Shown one piece after another: positions 52,226 to 60,648 of a stretch of DNA of 64,000 nucleotides; within the stretch, counting starts at the first letter, position 1, and each line of letters begins with the position of its first letter. The translations under genes were made by a program, and so were the position numbers. The notes under the pieces are model-generated. The model saw only the letters and a program-made list of their open reading frames with translations. It had not been told where the DNA came from and did not search any database. The DNA comes from an uncultured Rikenellaceae bacterium (GTDB lineage: Bacteria; Bacteroidota; Bacteroidia; Bacteroidales; Rikenellaceae): assembly GCA_910577285.1 (NCBI GenBank), contig CAJTLO010000006.1, forward strand, positions 95,072-159,071, read 5' to 3'.

Positions 52226-52264
52226 ATCTTATCTCATTAATAATATTAGCAAGAACCATATAAA

Positions 52265-53821
52265 ATGACAAGCATACAGCAAAGAGAACAGCTGCAATCT
52301 CAGATTTGGAAAATAGCCAATGAGGTGCGTGGTGCTGTTGACGGATGGGACTTCAAACAATTTGTTTTAGGCACATTATTTTACCGTTTCATCAGTGAAA
52401 ATTTTACTGACTATATAGAGGGAGGAGACGATAGTATCGACTATGCTTCTTTGCCTGATAGCGTTATCACTCCAGAGATTAAAGATGATGCAGTAAAGAC
52501 AAAAGGATATTTCATATATCCGAGTCAGCTTTTTGCTAATGTGGTAAAGACTGCCAATACAAATCCGAATCTTAATACGGACTTGAAAGCCATCTTCGAC
52601 TCTATCGAAAGCTCTGCCAATGGTTATGCTTCCGAAAAGAATATCAAAGGGCTGTTTGCCGATTTTGATACGACCAGTACAAGGCTTGGTAATACCGTTG
52701 AAAACAAAAACAGTCGATTGGCAGCTGTTTTAAAAGGTGTAGAAGGATTGGATTTTGGAAGTTTTGAGGAACATGAGATAGACCTTTTCGGTGATGCTTA
52801 CGAGTTTCTCATAAACAATTACGCAGCCAATGCCGGAAAGTCGGGCGGTGAGTTTTTTACACCACAGAATGTTTCAAAGCTCATATCACGGCTTGCCATG
52901 CATGGGCAGACTACTGCTAATAAGATATACGACCCAGCCGCAGGTTCAGGTTCATTGCTGTTGCAATCCAAGAAACAATTTGAAGATCGTATCATTGAAG
53001 ATGGTTTCTTTGGTCAGGAAATAAATCATACCACCTACAACTTGGCTCGTATGAATATGTTCCTGCACAACATTAATTACGATAAGTTTAACATTGCACT
53101 TGGGAACACACTGATTGATCCTCAATTCGTTGATGACAAGCCGTTTGATGCCATTGTTTCCAATCCTCCCTATTCGGTAAATTGGATTGGTTCGGATGAT
53201 CCCACGCTTATCAATGACGACCGTTTTGCTCCAGCCGGAGTACTTGCCCCGAAATCAAAAGCCGATTTTGCTTTCGTACTTCACGCATTAAGTTACCTTT
53301 CAAGCAGAGGAAGGGCTGCTATTGTATGCTTTCCTGGAATCTTTTATCGAGGAGGAGCGGAGCAAAAAATCAGGAAGTATTTGGTTGACAGCAATTTTAT
53401 TGAAACTATCATAGCATTGCCATCTAATTTGTTTTATGGTACTTCCATAGCCGTTAATATCTTAGTTCTTTCAAAGCATAAACCGGATACCAAAATCCAG
53501 TTTATTGATGCGAGCGGGGAAAGTTTCTTCACCAAAGAAACAAACAACAATATCCTTGAAAACACACATATAGACAGGATTATAGAAATTTTCGACAAAA
53601 AAGAAGATATTGATTATATAGCCAAGTCTGTTGATTATAAATCTATTGCAGATAATGATTATAACTTGTCGGTAAGCAGTTATATCGAAGTCGAGGACAC
53701 ACGTCCGAAAACGAATATCAAGGAACTGAACGAGCATATTCATCGGATTGTGGCACGTGAGAATGAGTTGCGTGCAGAGATAGACAAGATAGTTGCGGAA
53801 TTAGAGGAGGACGAATTATGA
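52265..53821 (+). CDS. hsdM: Type I methyltransferase subunit of module B (EcoprrI/EcoR124-like)
   Basis: The 518-residue N6-adenine methylase has the helical N-terminal domain (QSQIWKIANEVRGAVDGWDF, LFYRFISENFTDYI), GKSGGEFFTPQNVSKLI, SAM motif YDPAAGSGSLLLQ and catalytic NPPY in FDAIVSNPPYSVNW. It is the type IC form, as judged by the AAGSGSLL and EFFTPQ variants and by its HsdR partner. Its stop overlaps the hsdS ATG by 4 bases. AT content is higher than in module A, so the two modules probably arrived separately. Confidence 0.95.
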   Translation: MTSIQQREQLQSQIWKIANEVRGAVDGWDFKQFVLGTLFYRFISENFTDYIEGGDDSIDYASLPDSVITPEIKDDAVKTKGYFIYPSQLFANVVKTANTNPNLNTDLKAIFDSIESSANGYASEKNIKGLFADFDTTSTRLGNTVENKNSRLAAVLKGVEGLDFGSFEEHEIDLFGDAYEFLINNYAANAGKSGGEFFTPQNVSKLISRLAMHGQTTANKIYDPAAGSGSLLLQSKKQFEDRIIEDGFFGQEINHTTYNLARMNMFLHNINYDKFNIALGNTLIDPQFVDDKPFDAIVSNPPYSVNWIGSDDPTLINDDRFAPAGVLAPKSKADFAFVLHALSYLSSRGRAAIVCFPGIFYRGGAEQKIRKYLVDSNFIETIIALPSNLFYGTSIAVNILVLSKHKPDTKIQFIDASGESFFTKETNNNILENTHIDRIIEIFDKKEDIDYIAKSVDYKSIADNDYNLSVSSYIEVEDTRPKTNIKELNEHIHRIVARENELRAEIDKIVAELEEDEL

Positions 53822-54504
53822 GCAAATTGCAAGAATTAATACAGAAACTTTGCCCGAATGGGGTTGAGTATAAAAAATTAGGAGATTTAGGTGCCTTTGA
53901 AAATATAGGCGTTGATAAAAAAACCATAGAAGGCCAGACTCTTGTTAAATTGTTGAATTATGTTGATGTATATAAAAAAATATACATTGACAATAATATT
54001 CCCCAAATGATTGTATCTGCGTCAACGAAAAAAATTCATGATTGTTCTTGTGAAAAAGGGGATATATTTATAACTCCGACATCAGAAACAAGAGATGATA
54101 TAGGACATGCAGCTGTTATTACAGAGACTCTTGTCAATACCGTTTATAGTTATCATATTATGCGTTTGCGTCTATTTGAGTATAATATGACAACTTCGTT
54201 TTTCATTAGATATTTGTTTGAAACAGATATTGTTCAAAAACAGATTTGTAAATTGGCGAAAGGCCTCACTCGTTTCGGACTTTCTAAATATGATTTTGCA
54301 AAAATTGAAATTCCTATTCCACCTCTTGAAGTTCAAGAAGAAATTGTAAAAATTCTCGACCGCTTCGCGGAATATGCAGCGGAGCTGCAAGCGGAGCTGC
54401 AAGCACGGCAGGAACAATATGAATATTATAGAGATAAACTACTGAGCTTTAATAATATAGACGGGGGGGGGGTACGCAAGCGTAACTTGGATGAAAATGA
54501 GTGA
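53818..54504 (+). CDS. hsdS: Type I specificity subunit of module B, N-terminal half, ended by frameshift
   Basis: The 228-residue product has one TRD (residues about 15-170) and the central conserved helix RFAEYAAELQAELQARQEQYEYYRDKLLSF. A run of ten G then shifts the frame and translation ends after GGGVRKRNLDENE. Removing one G would fuse it in frame through a short linker (GGYASVTW) to the second half at 54491. The helix contains AELQAELQ, coded by a 12-bp tandem repeat, which matches the place where EcoR124 enzymes carry their spacer-changing TAEL repeats. In its present form it may still work as a half-subunit dimer, as reported for the truncated NgoAV HsdS. Confidence 0.9.
   Translation: MSKLQELIQKLCPNGVEYKKLGDLGAFENIGVDKKTIEGQTLVKLLNYVDVYKKIYIDNNIPQMIVSASTKKIHDCSCEKGDIFITPTSETRDDIGHAAVITETLVNTVYSYHIMRLRLFEYNMTTSFFIRYLFETDIVQKQICKLAKGLTRFGLSKYDFAKIEIPIPPLEVQEEIVKILDRFAEYAAELQAELQARQEQYEYYRDKLLSFNNIDGGGVRKRNLDENE
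54379..54402 (+). repeat. 12-bp tandem repeat in the HsdS spacer helix
   Basis: GCGGAGCTGCAA occurs twice in tandem (54379-54390, 54391-54402), coding AELQ-AELQ. A gain or loss of one unit keeps the frame and would change the distance between the two TRDs. Confidence 0.9.
54463..54472 (+). repeat. Homopolymer run of ten G inside hsdS
   Basis: Ten consecutive G lie exactly where the frame of the first half of hsdS ends and that of the second half is open. A nine-G (or twelve-G) version restores one continuous frame. Confidence 0.92.
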
Positions 54505-55090
54505 GATAGGAACATTTATAAGGGGAAACGGTTTGCAGAAAAAAGACTTTACAGAAAGAGGAGTTCCTTGTATTCATTATGGGCAAATTTACACATACTA
54601 TGGAACTTTTGCTTTCCATACAAAATCATTTGTAAATGAAGAGTTGGCAAAGAAGTGCAAAAAGGCTCATACCGGAGATTTAGTATTTGCTACAGTCAGT
54701 GAAAATGTTGATGATGTCTGTAAATGTGTTGCTTGGCTTGGTAATGATGAGATTTGTATCAGTGGAGATAGTTTGGCGTTTTGCCATAATCAGAATCCTA
54801 AATATTTAGCATATTATTTTCAGACGGCAGCATTTGCAGACTATAAAAGAAGTAAAGTGACAGGGACAAAGGTTATAAGATTGCATCAGTCAAAATTGGA
54901 GCAATTTGTTGTCCCTGTTCCGTCATTGGTAGAACAAGAGCATATTGTTTCCGTTCTTGACAAGTTTGAGACTTTAGTAAACAGTCTGACTACTGGTCTT
55001 CCTGCTGAAATAGCTGCCGTGCAAGAACAATACGAATATTATAGGAACAAATTATTGTCGTTTCCGAGAAACGAGAAAATAAGTGCATAA
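54491..55090 (+). CDS. hsdS: Type I specificity subunit of module B, C-terminal half
   Basis: The frame is open upstream through the G run, and the ATG at 54491 lies inside the end of the first half. The 199-residue sequence has the second TRD (IGTFIRGNGLQKKDF at its start, VTGTKVIRLHQSKLEQFVVPVPSL at its end) and the C-terminal conserved helix LDKFETLVNSL...QEQYEYYRNKLLSF, the counterpart of the helix ending the first half. As a separate ORF it has no good initiation signal, so in this phase it is probably not made or made weakly. With one G fewer it becomes the second half of a normal 420-residue HsdS. Confidence 0.88.
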   Translation: MKMSEIGTFIRGNGLQKKDFTERGVPCIHYGQIYTYYGTFAFHTKSFVNEELAKKCKKAHTGDLVFATVSENVDDVCKCVAWLGNDEICISGDSLAFCHNQNPKYLAYYFQTAAFADYKRSKVTGTKVIRLHQSKLEQFVVPVPSLVEQEHIVSVLDKFETLVNSLTTGLPAEIAAVQEQYEYYRNKLLSFPRNEKISA

Positions 55091-55091
55091 T

Positions 55092-56297
55092 ATGGGACAG
55101 TCATTAAACGAAATAGCGCAAATTCTACGAGACACCAGCAAGAAGGTACAGTTGATCTATGCCTTTAACGGTGTCGGTAAAACACGTTTGTCTCGCGAAT
55201 TCAAGGAACTGATTTCTCCAAAGAATCCGGATGATGAATTGGAAGATACGAAAATGAAAATTTTGTATTATAACGCTTTTACGGAAGATTTGTTCTATTG
55301 GGATAATGACTTGGATACAGATGCTAACAGAAAACTCAAAATACAGTCAAACGGTTTTACGGATTGGGTACTCAAAGAACAAGGGCAAGAAAGAAACATT
55401 GTAACTCATTTCCAGCATTACACCAATGACAAACTGACACCACGTTTTAATGAGGAATATACAGCCAAAGATACAAATGGCAAAGATATTACAGTCAAGG
55501 CTTATTCCGAGATTGTTTTCTCTGTAGAAAGCGGTAATGACGAGAAGATAGAGAATATAAAAATATCAAAGGGAGAAGAGAGTTGCCTGATTTGGTGTGT
55601 TTTCTACAGTCTGCTTAGGCAAATTGTAGAAATTCTGAATATATCGGAACCAGATGAACGAGAAACCGAGCAATTCAATGACCTGAAATATATTTTTATT
55701 GATGACCCTGTTAGTTCATTGGATGAAAATCACCTGATAGAATTGGCAGTGAATGTTGCAGAATTGATAAAGTCAAGTCAATCAGAGTTGAAGTTCATCA
55801 TTACTACACATAATCCGTTGTTTTATAATGTGCTGTACAATGAATTTAATAATGCTGATAACCGTTATGGCTATAAACCTAAACACTCCATAAAACGTAG
55901 GCTTGAGAAGAAGAATGACGGGACATATGTTCTCGTGGAACAAACGGCTGATTCGCCATTCTCCTATCATCTATTTTTGTTGACAGAACTTGAAAAGGCT
56001 ATAAAGTCGAGTGCAATTAAGAAATATCACTATAATTTTCTGCGTCAAATATTGGAGAAGACTTCCACTTTTCTGGGATATACGGGTTGGAAAGAACTCT
56101 TGCCTCATGATGCGCAAGAGGCATACTATAACCGTATCATAAATCTATGTAGTCATGGAAAACATTCAGGTGAAGAGACTTCGTTGATTGATAATAACGA
56201 TAAAAAGGTTTTAACCTATTTAGTGGATAGCATTAGAACGATGTGTCATTTCAGAAGCGAACAAACCAAAGGCATAAATGAAGATGAAGCAATATAA
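55092..56297 (+). CDS. prrC: Anticodon nuclease PrrC
   Basis: PrrC cuts tRNA-Lys in its anticodon loop when a phage blocks the associated type I enzyme. The 401-residue protein resembles E. coli PrrC closely over its length, as recalled: VQLIYAFNGVGKTRLSREF (Walker A), KILYYNAFTEDLFYWDND, NGFTDWVLKEQGQERNI, the ABC signature SKGEESCLIW, Walker B YIFIDDPVSSLDENH and the switch ITTHNPLFYNV. The C-terminal nuclease site is intact: Arg and Glu in FLRQILEKTSTFLGY (RxxxE) and His in CSHGKHSGEE match the catalytic Arg, Glu and His of E. coli PrrC. ATG 55092 gives the family N-terminus MGQSLNEIAQ. It lies between hsdS and hsdR and overlaps hsdR by 20 bases, as in the prr locus. Confidence 0.95.
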   Translation: MGQSLNEIAQILRDTSKKVQLIYAFNGVGKTRLSREFKELISPKNPDDELEDTKMKILYYNAFTEDLFYWDNDLDTDANRKLKIQSNGFTDWVLKEQGQERNIVTHFQHYTNDKLTPRFNEEYTAKDTNGKDITVKAYSEIVFSVESGNDEKIENIKISKGEESCLIWCVFYSLLRQIVEILNISEPDERETEQFNDLKYIFIDDPVSSLDENHLIELAVNVAELIKSSQSELKFIITTHNPLFYNVLYNEFNNADNRYGYKPKHSIKRRLEKKNDGTYVLVEQTADSPFSYHLFLLTELEKAIKSSAIKKYHYNFLRQILEKTSTFLGYTGWKELLPHDAQEAYYNRIINLCSHGKHSGEETSLIDNNDKKVLTYLVDSIRTMCHFRSEQTKGINEDEAI

Positions 56298-59200
56298 TAC
56301 CATAGCAGAATCAAACAATTTTATAGTCCTTGATGACTATACCAAATATAATGAACTTAACGAACCGTCGGTTACATATCAATCGGAGGCAAGTCTTGAA
56401 CGAGAGTTCATTCAAGATTTAGTAAGTCAAGGCTATGAATATCGTCCTGATATTTCGTCTCCCGAATCATTGCTGGCCAATGCCCGCGTACGGATTCAAG
56501 AGCTGAATGATATGGAGTTTTCTGATAAGGAATGGCTACGGTTTGTTGAAGAATATTTGGATAACCCGGGAGATTCATTGGTGGATAAAACCCGCAAGAT
56601 TCACGATAATCATATCTACGATTTTGTTTTTGATGATGGGCATATAAAAAACATCTATATTGTAGACAAGCAAAATATAGCCCGAAACAAGGTGCAGGTA
56701 ATCAATCAATTTGAACAGACCGGGACACAGGCTAATCGGTATGATGTGACGATATTGGTCAATGGTCTGCCATTGGTCCATGTCGAGTTGAAAAAACGCG
56801 GTGTCGCTATCCGCGAGGCATTCAATCAGGTGCACAGATATTCCAAAGAGAGTTTTAATAGCGAAAATTCTCTGTTCAAATTTATTCAGGTATTTGTCAT
56901 ATCGAATGGTACGGATAGCCGTTATTTTGCCAATACGGTAGAGCGGAACAAGAACAGCTTTGACTTTACGATGAACTGGGCAAGGGCAAATAATGCACCG
57001 ATAAAAGATTTAAAAGATTTTACAGAAACTTTTTTCCAGAAGAATACGTTGCTGAATGTGATTTTTACCTATTCGGTGTTTGATGTAAACAATACCTTGT
57101 TAATAATGCGTCCATATCAGATTGCAGCGACAGAACGGATGCTGTGGAAAATAAAGAGTGCATATCAGGCAAAGAAATGGGCAACAACAGAAGGTGGCGG
57201 ATATGTTTGGCACACAACAGGCTCGGGAAAAACACTTACCAGTTTTAAGGCTGCGAGATTGGCAACACAATTGGATTTTGTTGACAAAGTTTTCTTCGTT
57301 GTTGACCGTAAGGATTTGGACTATCAGACAATGAAGGAGTACCAGCGGTTTTCTCCTGACAGTGTGAACGGCTCGGAAAGTACGGCAGGATTGAAACGGA
57401 ATATCGAAAAGGATGACAATAAAATTATCGTTACCACTATTCAGAAGTTGAATAATCTGATGAAGAGTGAGGATAATTTGTCTATTTATCAAAAGCAAGT
57501 TGTTTTCATTTTCGATGAATGTCATCGCTCCCAATTCGGCGAGGCGCAAAAGCAGTTGAAGAAAAAATTCAAAAAGTATTATCAGTTCGGATTTACCGGT
57601 ACGCCAATATTTCCGGATAATGCTCTTGGAGCAGAAACCACGGCAAGTGTGTTTGGCAGAGAATTACATTCATACGTGATAACTGATGCTATCCGCGATG
57701 AAAAAGTTCTGAAATTTAAGGTCGATTATAATGATGTACGTCCTCGGTTTAAGGCTATTGAGACGGAGGTTGACGAACATAGATTAAGTGCTGCAGAAAA
57801 TAAACAAGCATTACTTCATCCTACCCGTATCAATGAGATTTCACAATATATTCTACAGAATTTTAAAATTAAGACACATCGTAATCAAGGAGACAAAAAA
57901 GGTTTCAATGCCATGTTTGCCGTTAGCAGTGTCGATGCTGCCAAATGCTATTATGATGAATTGAATCGATTGCAGAAAGACTCTGAAAGACCTCTTAAGA
58001 TAGCAACGATATTTTCTTTTGCGGCAAACGAAGAACAAAGTGCAAAAGGCGATATTCCGGATGAGAATTTTGAACCTTCTGCAATGGATGTCAGTGCCAA
58101 AGAGTTCTTGGCAAAAGCCATTAATGATTACAATGTAATGTTTAGAACAAGTTATGGCGTTGATAGCAAAGAGTTTCAAAATTATTATAGAGATCTTGCG
58201 AAGAGAGTGAAAGGCAGGGAAATTGACCTCGTAATCGTTGTAGGTATGTTCCTGACAGGATTTGATGCACCTACGATGAATACATTGTTTGTAGACAAGA
58301 ACCTGCGTTTTCACGGGTTGATACAGGCGTTTTCACGCACAAACCGAATTTACGATTCAACCAAGACTTTTGGCAATATAGTAACTTTCAGAGATCTTGA
58401 ACAGCATACCATTGATGCTATAACTTTATTCGGGGATAAGAATACTGCAAATTTTGTCCTGGAAAAGAGTTATAGGGAGTATTTGGAGGGCTTTAAAGAT
58501 TTTGCTTCAGGAGAGGCTAAGAAAGGTTATGTTGAAATTGTAAAGGAGTTGGATGACAGATTCCATGATGTAGATAAGATTGCTACAGAACAAGAGAAAA
58601 AGGACTTTGTCAAACTATTTGGGGAGTATCTGCGTGTAGAAAATATTTTGCAAAATTATGATGAATTTACCGCACTTAAGGCATTCCAAACATTAGATGT
58701 CAACAACTCGGAAGCAGTTGAGGCATTTAAGGACGAGTATTTTGTTTCGGATGAAGATATTGCCGAGATGCAAAAAATGGAGATTCCATCAGACAGAATG
58801 ATCCAAGATTACAAATCGACATATAACGACATACGGGATTGGTTGAGAAGAGAAAAAGATGGAAAACAGCCTGAAAAATCGAAATTAAATTGGGATGATG
58901 TGGTTTTTGAGATTGATTTGCTCAAATCCCAAGAGATAGATTTGGATTATATTCTTGAGTTGATATTCGAGAAAAATAAAAAGAAGATGGATAAATCTTC
59001 TTTGACAGAGGAAATACGTCGAGTTATTAGGTCAAGTGTAGGAAACAGAGCCAAAGAGTGTCTGATTGTTGATTTTATCAATAATACAAATTTGGATCTT
59101 TTTACAGATAGAACGGATGTAATAAAGGCATTCTATGAATATGCACAGACCGAATTGAAAAAAGAGGCTACAGCTTTGATTGCAGGTGAAAACCTGAATG

Positions 59201-59391
59201 AAAAAGAAGCCAAACATTATATCGAACTCTCTTTGAAACGTAAATTTGCAAGTGAAAACGGGACAGACTTTAATAACATATTGCCTAAAATGAGTCCTCT
59301 TAATCCGCAATATTTAACGAAGAAGCAGACGGTATTCCAAAAAATCGTGGCATTTATTGAGAAGTTCAAAGGGATTGGAGAACAATTGTAA
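56278..59391 (+). CDS. hsdR: Type I restriction endonuclease subunit of module B (EcoR124/EcoprrI-like)
   Basis: The 1037-residue protein is nearly the length of EcoR124 HsdR and very similar to it as recalled: TIAESNNFIVLDDY at the N-terminus, DKTRKIHDNHIYDFVFDD, nuclease residues in RYDVTILVNGLPLVHVELKKRG (split here only by description), Walker A TTGSGKTLTSFKAA, FIFDECHRSQFGEAQ (DECH box), GFTGTPIFPDNALG, VVGMFLTGFDAPTMN and FSRTNRIYD. The C-terminal helical domain ends QTVFQKIVAFIEKFKG. Its start lies within prrC, so the two are coupled. ATG 56278 or 56284 could be used. Confidence 0.97.
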   Translation: MKMKQYNTIAESNNFIVLDDYTKYNELNEPSVTYQSEASLEREFIQDLVSQGYEYRPDISSPESLLANARVRIQELNDMEFSDKEWLRFVEEYLDNPGDSLVDKTRKIHDNHIYDFVFDDGHIKNIYIVDKQNIARNKVQVINQFEQTGTQANRYDVTILVNGLPLVHVELKKRGVAIREAFNQVHRYSKESFNSENSLFKFIQVFVISNGTDSRYFANTVERNKNSFDFTMNWARANNAPIKDLKDFTETFFQKNTLLNVIFTYSVFDVNNTLLIMRPYQIAATERMLWKIKSAYQAKKWATTEGGGYVWHTTGSGKTLTSFKAARLATQLDFVDKVFFVVDRKDLDYQTMKEYQRFSPDSVNGSESTAGLKRNIEKDDNKIIVTTIQKLNNLMKSEDNLSIYQKQVVFIFDECHRSQFGEAQKQLKKKFKKYYQFGFTGTPIFPDNALGAETTASVFGRELHSYVITDAIRDEKVLKFKVDYNDVRPRFKAIETEVDEHRLSAAENKQALLHPTRINEISQYILQNFKIKTHRNQGDKKGFNAMFAVSSVDAAKCYYDELNRLQKDSERPLKIATIFSFAANEEQSAKGDIPDENFEPSAMDVSAKEFLAKAINDYNVMFRTSYGVDSKEFQNYYRDLAKRVKGREIDLVIVVGMFLTGFDAPTMNTLFVDKNLRFHGLIQAFSRTNRIYDSTKTFGNIVTFRDLEQHTIDAITLFGDKNTANFVLEKSYREYLEGFKDFASGEAKKGYVEIVKELDDRFHDVDKIATEQEKKDFVKLFGEYLRVENILQNYDEFTALKAFQTLDVNNSEAVEAFKDEYFVSDEDIAEMQKMEIPSDRMIQDYKSTYNDIRDWLRREKDGKQPEKSKLNWDDVVFEIDLLKSQEIDLDYILELIFEKNKKKMDKSSLTEEIRRVIRSSVGNRAKECLIVDFINNTNLDLFTDRTDVIKAFYEYAQTELKKEATALIAGENLNEKEAKHYIELSLKRKFASENGTDFNNILPKMSPLNPQYLTKKQTVFQKIVAFIEKFKGIGEQL

Positions 59392-59402
59392 CATGAGATA
59401 GT

Positions 59403-60383
59403 ATGACCGATACTTCTGTTTTGAGTTGGAACACAATAGAACTTCATTATTGGTTTAATGATGATAGTCACACAATTAATGCCGTTGTATTCAATAAGTG
59501 TGAGTATGAATTTTTAGGCATAGCTAAAGAGATTGCACAAAAATTAAAGGTCGATCTTGAAATTGAAACAGAACCTCTTGGCGAAGGAGGTTTGCGTAGT
59601 TGGTTCAAATTCAAAGCAAAAGACAAGGATGCTATTAAAGTAGGAGTTATATTGTATATTATTACGACTCTTTTGGGTACTCCTTTGACGATTACAATTG
59701 ATGAATTGACTCGTATGGCTATTCAATCTGTCTTTGAAAGTACAGAGGTTAAACAATTGAAAGAGCAAAAGGAGATAGCTGAATTAAAACTTGATATAGC
59801 AAAAATAGAAGCTGAAACAAAGCGATTGAGCCGACGTATAGATGAAAATGTAGTCAAGAAAAAACGTTCTAACTATTACGAGAATATAAGCTCCTGCAAG
59901 AAAATCACTAAAGTAACGATTGGCATAACTGATGATTTAAAGAAAAATATTTATTTGGAACGAGAAGTCATCAAAGCGGATTTTCCCCATTATATCATGA
60001 CTTCCGATGATTTAGAACCAGATAGTGATGAAAATGCAGTGATAGAAATTATTTCTCCTGTTTTGAAGAAAGGTAAATATAAATGGTCTGGAATTTATCA
60101 TGGTGAGGTTATTCAGTTTACTATGAAATCCAATGAATTTAAAACTTTGGTTCAAACAGGACAAGTTATTTTTAAGAATGGTTCATCAATAAACTGCCAT
60201 TTACTCACTCATAAGAAAGTCAATGCCGAAGGAGAAGTTAAAATCACAGGGTACGAGGTGGTTTTAGTGAATTATTATTTTGAGAATGATAAACCTATAG
60301 AAACTCCGGAAGGAAAAAGAAATAGGCAAATTAGAGAAGCAGAATCAAACCAACTTACTTTATTTGATTGTGATAACATTTGA
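59403..60383 (+). CDS. Unknown protein following the prr-type operon
   Basis: The 326-residue protein starts 11 bases after hsdR and has the same AT-rich composition, so it probably belongs to the operon. Residues about 74-95 (KVGVILYIITTLLGTPLTITI) form one hydrophobic segment that could cross or touch the membrane. A charged coiled coil follows (about 115-150, KQLKEQKEIAELKLDIAKIEAE), then a beta-rich C-terminal half with FPHYIMTSDDLEPDSDENAVIEI and ITGYEVVLVNYYF. It ends NQLTLFDCDNI. I recognise no family or catalytic motif. A role as an accessory or sensor of the island is only suggested by position. Confidence 0.7.
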   Translation: MTDTSVLSWNTIELHYWFNDDSHTINAVVFNKCEYEFLGIAKEIAQKLKVDLEIETEPLGEGGLRSWFKFKAKDKDAIKVGVILYIITTLLGTPLTITIDELTRMAIQSVFESTEVKQLKEQKEIAELKLDIAKIEAETKRLSRRIDENVVKKKRSNYYENISSCKKITKVTIGITDDLKKNIYLEREVIKADFPHYIMTSDDLEPDSDENAVIEIISPVLKKGKYKWSGIYHGEVIQFTMKSNEFKTLVQTGQVIFKNGSSINCHLLTHKKVNAEGEVKITGYEVVLVNYYFENDKPIETPEGKRNRQIREAESNQLTLFDCDNI

Positions 60384-60386
60384 CGA

Positions 60387-60648
60387 TATAAAAAGCTGAT
60401 AGCCAAAGATGAAACAAGAACTTTGGAGTTGAAAAAACAACTGGAAAACTCTATAAAAAGACTGCCTGTGCGTTTCTCAATTCCGATGGCGGTTGGCTGA
60501 GTTTGGCATAACACCTTCATTGAAAATTGACGGACAAAACGTCGTAACAGATAACACAAGGCAAGAGGTTGACAATGCCCTTCGAAAAATAGAACCTGCA
60601 ATAGATGTAGAAGTTCAATATGTAGAACTTCCTGAAAAGCCGGAGTGA
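60387..60648 (+). pseudogene. Remnant of an AlbA_2-domain ATP-binding protein
   Basis: Three frames together give a piece of the Schlafen AlbA_2 domain: KLIAKDETRTLELKKQLENS, then KTACAFLNSDGGWLS, then GITPSLKIDGQNVVTDNTRQ followed by EVDNALRKIEPAIDVEVQYV. At least two frameshifts separate them and the remainder of the gene is missing. About 60 bases further on, a frame with APQVVKISPQVTT could be the Gln-Val-Thr-rich linker of the same family. Such proteins are frequent in mobile and defense regions of Bacteroidota. Confidence 0.7.
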
